Shown here: positions 60,498 to 64,000 of the stretch, piece by piece
Layout of the letters: every line of letters starts with the position of its first letter
Numbering within the stretch: position 1 is the stretch's first letter
Assembly: GCA_937863685.1 (NCBI GenBank)
Contig: CALMGM010000002.1
Span: forward strand, 45,869 to 109,868
DNA: 64,000 nt
Source: an uncultured bacterium
GTDB lineage: Bacteria > Edwardsbacteria > AC1 > EtOH8
Reading direction: 5' to 3'
Position numbers and translations under genes: made by a program
The notes under the pieces: model-generated
The model's input: the letters and a program-made list of their open reading frames with translations, nothing else
Told to the model about the DNA's origin: nothing
Database searches by the model: none

Positions 60498-61303
60498 GAT
60501 ATTCAATAATTACTTTTATTATGGCAATGCTGTTGGCCGGCGGTTTGTCGGCCCAGGAGATATCAGCGGATGAGCACCAGGCTCCCGCCGATACCGTTAA
60601 AACAGTTACCGACCGGGCTAAAGTGGAAGATGCGGTCTTTCCGGACGGGACAAAACCCCGGGGCGAAAGTACCAGGCTACCGAAGAAATCAATTAAAAAA
60701 GCCTTCTTCATGTCCCTGGTCCTGCCGGGGGCCGGCGAATATTACGCCGGATCCAAAAAACAGGCCAAAGCTTTCATGGGAACGGAAGCATTGATATGGT
60801 CTTTTTACGGCTTCACCTGGTTCCAAGGGGAAATGTGGAAGCGGGATTATCGTAACTTTGCCGCCCAGCAGGCCGGGGCCAACCCGGAGAGGACCGAGGA
60901 TATCTACTACCAGAACGTCTATGAATACACCAGCAGCTACTGGTACAACGAGGATGTCTGGGCCGAGGCCCGGATGATATATCCTGACGACCCGCAGGCC
61001 CAGGAATCATACGTGGCTGGTCTCTTGTATGAATCACCGGACGACTGGGCTTGGCAGACCCGGGACGACTGGTATCAATACCGAAGCCTGAGGGTCAAGA
61101 GCCAAGAGGCCTTGCATCGAAGAAGCTATTCCGTCGGCGCGGCCATTTTAAACCGTCTTCTTTCGGCGGTCAATGCCGCCCGTCTCACCAAGCGCTACAA
61201 CAAAAAACGCCCTCTCCGGGCCGGCTTGCAGGATTACTGGCAGCTCCGGTTCCTGAGCAACCGCAACTGCGATATTGGCCTGGCCCTGGGAAGGAATTTT
61301 TAA
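60494..61303 (+). CDS. DUF5683-like exported protein
   Basis: A 269-residue protein, coupled by overlap to the M6 gene. Signal peptide MRYSIITFIMAMLLAGGLSA. After a polar stretch comes KKAFFMSLVLPGAGEYYAGSKKQAKAF, the hallmark of DUF5683 (P..GQ.Y...). A second membrane-associated segment (LIWSFYGFTWF) follows. The remaining half is rich in Tyr/Trp and charged residues. Function unknown; members sit near outer-membrane and surface genes in FCB bacteria. Confidence 0.7.
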   Translation: MRYSIITFIMAMLLAGGLSAQEISADEHQAPADTVKTVTDRAKVEDAVFPDGTKPRGESTRLPKKSIKKAFFMSLVLPGAGEYYAGSKKQAKAFMGTEALIWSFYGFTWFQGEMWKRDYRNFAAQQAGANPERTEDIYYQNVYEYTSSYWYNEDVWAEARMIYPDDPQAQESYVAGLLYESPDDWAWQTRDDWYQYRSLRVKSQEALHRRSYSVGAAILNRLLSAVNAARLTKRYNKKRPLRAGLQDYWQLRFLSNRNCDIGLALGRNF

Positions 61304-61388
61304 GATTCAGAAAAATACCCGAAGATCCTCCTGCCTTGCCTCGATACCAGCAACCCCGGAGGATTTTTCAATTGCAGGGAAATGGAAA

Positions 61389-62249
61389 ATGAAGAGACTG
61401 AGAATCTATCTGTTATTGTCAGGGCTGGTCACTCTGGGCTGTACGGCGTATATCGATCCACCCCGGCAGTCGCTCAGGACCTCCGAAATGGAGACGGAGA
61501 TATCTTTGCGTTATCCCCTGCAGGTCCTGTCCCGGATATCCTCTCTGGCGGTCGACCGGGCGGGGAACGCCGGATATACCGAAAGTGCCGGCTGGATCCT
61601 GGCATCGGCCGGCTGGGATGGCAGCGAGATATTCCGGATCAACCTGTCCCATCCCCGGGATGCACTCATGCCCGGCGGAGCCGACGGATATTGGCTGTTA
61701 AACGATCTGGATCGCAGGATAAAGCACTACGACAGCAAGGGGCAGAATATCTCACAGGTGTCTTTCTCCGGGATCTCGGCTTCGACCGGCGCTGTGACGT
61801 TGATCGGAGAGATCTACCTTCTGGACGGCGTCAATTCGCAGGTCAAGGTTATCGGCCCGGATGGCTACGAACTGCGGAGCTTCCATATCGAAGGGCCCGA
61901 CGGCCTGGTGTTCCGTCCTACGGCCATCGCACTTGATCCGTCCAGAAACCTGCTGGCCCTGTCAGATCCCCGGGCCGGTAAAGTGATGTTCTACAACCTT
62001 TACGGGACCAAGCACGGATCCCTCAGCGTTGCGGCGGGAAACCACCCACAGTCCATTGGTTTTGATTATCTGGGCCGGCTGTGGATCTGCCTGCCGGAGC
62101 AGAATGCGGTGGCGGTTTATTCCAGCCAGGAGGCGGGATGGGCGGAGCGGAAAAGGATCGCCCTCCAGAAACCATACGCCGTGGTTTTAAGCCCCTTTGG
62201 CAGCGGGGTGGTGGCTGAGGAGGGGAACCTGGTGTTCCTGAAATTCTGA
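61389..62249 (+). CDS. Lipoprotein with NHL-type beta-propeller
   Basis: A 286-residue lipoprotein starting at ATG 61389. MKRLRIYLLLSGLVTLGC has lipobox TLGC. The mature part repeats strand motifs like ISSLAVDRAGNAGY, DLDRRIKHYDSKG, PTAIALDPSRNLLALSDPRAG and IGFDYLGRLWICLPEQNAVAVY, typical of NHL/SMP-30 six-bladed propellers. The longer frame from 61275 overlaps the previous gene and is not favoured. Possibly an outer-membrane or periplasmic binding protein tied to the surface locus; no ligand evident. Confidence 0.78.
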   Translation: MKRLRIYLLLSGLVTLGCTAYIDPPRQSLRTSEMETEISLRYPLQVLSRISSLAVDRAGNAGYTESAGWILASAGWDGSEIFRINLSHPRDALMPGGADGYWLLNDLDRRIKHYDSKGQNISQVSFSGISASTGAVTLIGEIYLLDGVNSQVKVIGPDGYELRSFHIEGPDGLVFRPTAIALDPSRNLLALSDPRAGKVMFYNLYGTKHGSLSVAAGNHPQSIGFDYLGRLWICLPEQNAVAVYSSQEAGWAERKRIALQKPYAVVLSPFGSGVVAEEGNLVFLKF

Positions 62250-62254
62250 CACCC

Positions 62255-64000
62255 ATGAGAACGATCTGGGCCATACTGATCACCGGCCTGTGTTTGGCCT
62301 TCGGCCGCTCCGGAGCCGGGACTCCCGGTGATCCCGCGTTCCGCAAGGCCATCCTGATAGCAGGCGATCCGTCGGTGAGCGAATACCGGTTGGGGTCGCC
62401 CTTTGTTTTTTCCGGCAGCGACAGCATCCTGCTGGGGTCCCGGCAACTGGTCCGGAATCAGGATTACGCCATTGATTACAACCGGGGCACCATCTACCTG
62501 GCGGCTCCGGTTGCCCCGGGGGACACCATCCGGGCTTTTTTTGCGGCTCTGCCCCTGAACATACCACAGCAGATACAGTACCTGCCGCTGCTGCCGGATA
62601 CCATCATCAAAAGCGGTCCTACGCCGTCCGGGTACCAGACGGCCGGAGGGGCGGACAGTCTGGGTCAATGGCTGCAGGCCAGGGATGGCCAGTTAATGTT
62701 CGGCGGCAGCAAATCGGTGGGGATCAGCCTGGGAAGCGGCAGAGACCTGTCTCTGGACCAGTCGCTTAACGTCAGGGCCAACGGGCGGCTGGGGCAGAAT
62801 CTGGAGGTGAATGCCATGCTGTCTGACCAGGGGATGCCGGTGAGCGGCGGTACCCAGGAGTTGAGCCAGATAGATAAGATATTTATCCGGGCCAACTCCT
62901 CCAACTGGTCGGCCACGGTGGGAGACTACGATCTATCATACCGCCGGCAGGAACTGCTTAATGTCCAGCGTCAGCTTCAGGGCCTGGATGCGGCATTCTG
63001 GAGCCACTCAAATGCCCTGGGGGTGTCGGTCTCCGGCACCAAGGGCAAACCGGGGTACAACCGTATCTCCGGGCGGGAAGGGGTTCAGGGTCCCTATCTG
63101 TTGACGGTGCCGGAGGGATCGGGATCATTCCGGGTGCTGTCCCACAGCGACCGGGTCTGGCTGGACGGCAGGCTCCTGCAGCGGGGAGGAGACCGGGATT
63201 ATATCATGGATTATGACAGGGGGCAGTTATCATTCACTCCGCGCCAGATCATCACCCCGGACTCCAGGATCACCGTGGAGTTCGAATATTCGGCCGAGAG
63301 CTTTTCCCGGAACCTGTATTTTACCCACGGCGAACTGTATGCCGGAAAGAAGCTGCAGTTGAACGCCGCCTATTACCAGGAGGCCGACGACCCGCAGCAG
63401 CCCTCGTCTGGCGAAATGAACGACAGCTGGAGGGCGGTACTGAGCCAGGCCGGTGACGATACCGCCAAGCTGTGGGGCGACGGGGGATCCTTGGCCGACA
63501 GCGGCGTTGGAGACTACGATAAAGTTGATTCCATATATGTCTACGCCGGAAGGGGTCTGGGTAGCTATGCGGTATCCTTCACCTGGTTGGGCACCGGCCA
63601 GGGCGATTACATTTACAACAGCGCCTCCGGAGCTTTTATATATGTGGGACGGGGAAACGGCGAATATGCGGCGCTGAAAAGATACCCCCGTCCCGAGGAG
63701 TTCCGATCCCTGGGGCTGCAGGCAAAGTCATTTTGGGAAGGCGGGCGATTGGCGCTCAACGGGGCTAGAACATGGAACGACCTTAACCTCCTGTCAACAC
63801 TTGATGACGGGGACAACGCAGGCGACGGCGGCAGGTGCGACCTGTACTGGAGCCGGGATACTTTGGACTGGGGCGGCTTCATGATATCGGGTCGGGGCAT
63901 ATCGTACGGCGGCAGGTTCAAGCCGGAGCTGGTCGGCCCCGAGAGCGATTTTGAGAACCGCTGGGGTTTGGGCAGCTGGACGGGACTTAAAAGGTTCGAG
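62255..64000 (+). CDS. Large outer-membrane/surface protein, 3' truncated
   Basis: Open from ATG 62255 to the window end (582 codons), with a signal-like start MRTIWAILITGLCLAFG. Recognisable stretches are GQNLEVNAMLSDQGMPVSGG, IDKIFIRANSSNWSATVGDY, RRQELLNVQRQLQG and DYDRGQLSFTPRQIITPDSR followed by VEFEYSAESFSRN. This pattern (surface domains with 'GDYDL' and 'Y.iDY..G.i.FTP...I..DSRI.VEFEYS') resembles large beta-barrel/SprA-like proteins of FCB bacteria. It may be the outer-membrane partner of the PorU/PorV-like genes, but the assignment is tentative because the C-terminal part is missing. Confidence 0.65.
   Translation, partial: MRTIWAILITGLCLAFGRSGAGTPGDPAFRKAILIAGDPSVSEYRLGSPFVFSGSDSILLGSRQLVRNQDYAIDYNRGTIYLAAPVAPGDTIRAFFAALPLNIPQQIQYLPLLPDTIIKSGPTPSGYQTAGGADSLGQWLQARDGQLMFGGSKSVGISLGSGRDLSLDQSLNVRANGRLGQNLEVNAMLSDQGMPVSGGTQELSQIDKIFIRANSSNWSATVGDYDLSYRRQELLNVQRQLQGLDAAFWSHSNALGVSVSGTKGKPGYNRISGREGVQGPYLLTVPEGSGSFRVLSHSDRVWLDGRLLQRGGDRDYIMDYDRGQLSFTPRQIITPDSRITVEFEYSAESFSRNLYFTHGELYAGKKLQLNAAYYQEADDPQQPSSGEMNDSWRAVLSQAGDDTAKLWGDGGSLADSGVGDYDKVDSIYVYAGRGLGSYAVSFTWLGTGQGDYIYNSASGAFIYVGRGNGEYAALKRYPRPEEFRSLGLQAKSFWEGGRLALNGARTWNDLNLLSTLDDGDNAGDGGRCDLYWSRDTLDWGGFMISGRGISYGGRFKPELVGPESDFENRWGLGSWTGLKRFE

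Overview
The window comes from a Gram-negative, probably uncultured bacterium in or near the Fibrobacteres-Chlorobi-Bacteroidetes (FCB) group. That placement is inferred from gene content. The supporting genes are a bacterial geranylgeranylglyceryl-phosphate synthase, a gingipain-type (C25) peptidase followed by a PorV/PorQ-like protein, secreted proteins ending in FlgD-like beta-sandwich tails, a periplasmic LolA and beta-barrel proteins. Every protein gene I accept lies on the + strand. No rRNA, tRNA or CRISPR array was seen. Most genes are GC-rich. The RAYT transposase, the accessory genes at 38.5-41.6 kb and a small lipoprotein at 45.7 kb are clearly AT-rich.

Layout. 0-5.2 kb: the end of lon, a GT9 glycosyltransferase, an FmdB zinc ribbon, HU, a 31-residue basic ribosomal-type peptide, an outer-membrane protein, and an ECF sigma factor with a membrane partner and two Spy/CpxP-like periplasmic proteins. 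The ECF gene and the second Spy-like gene share a candidate ECF promoter. 5.2-13.2 kb: a membrane-bound sigma-54 activator, then a consensus -24/-12 promoter and a minor-pilin operon (FimT/GspH-, PilV-, PilW- and PilX-like). The PilW-like protein is a 1078-residue adhesin fusion. 13.3-22.3 kb: RnfC- and RnfD-like proteins, recA-recX, a hemolysin III (TrhA) protein, a RAYT transposase carrying palindromes in its own gene, alaS, a 54-residue ferredoxin and GGGP synthase. 22.5-37 kb: nucleotide-sugar genes (rmlA, rmlD, gmhA), ybbR, tsaD, maf, mtnA, a TPR protein, an M24 peptidase, efp, pilT, comB, ftsK, lolA and yajQ.

37-41.8 kb is an accessory zone. It holds palindromic repeats, a 15-unit 21-bp minisatellite, a GNAT acetyltransferase, a DUF262-HNH protein, a protein with a C-terminal TIR-like (CAP12/Pycsar-type) domain, and a DUF559 nuclease bracketed by direct repeats. 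The DUF262-HNH/TIR pair is the best candidate for an undescribed defence system. 41.8-50.5 kb: pilB, repeat mosaics (including a 285-bp near-identical duplication), a dGTPase-like protein, a small lipoprotein, a thioesterase, DUF3795, PLD-like, RimO and prepilin peptidase. 50.5-64 kb: a cell-surface locus with a strong promoter and a possible attenuator, then the C25 peptidase, a PorV-like protein with a long insertion, an M6 metalloprotease with beta-propeller repeats, a DUF5683-like protein, a lipoprotein, and the start of a large outer-membrane protein cut by the window edge.

Functional links. The type IV pilus genes are scattered (minor pilins, PilT, PilB, prepilin peptidase) and their minor pilins appear to be under sigma-54 control. 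The 50-64 kb genes look like a type IX-like surface export set. Intergenic DNA is built from a few palindromic repeat families. One is a 56-bp double-hairpin element whose two full copies differ by five compensatory base-pair changes.
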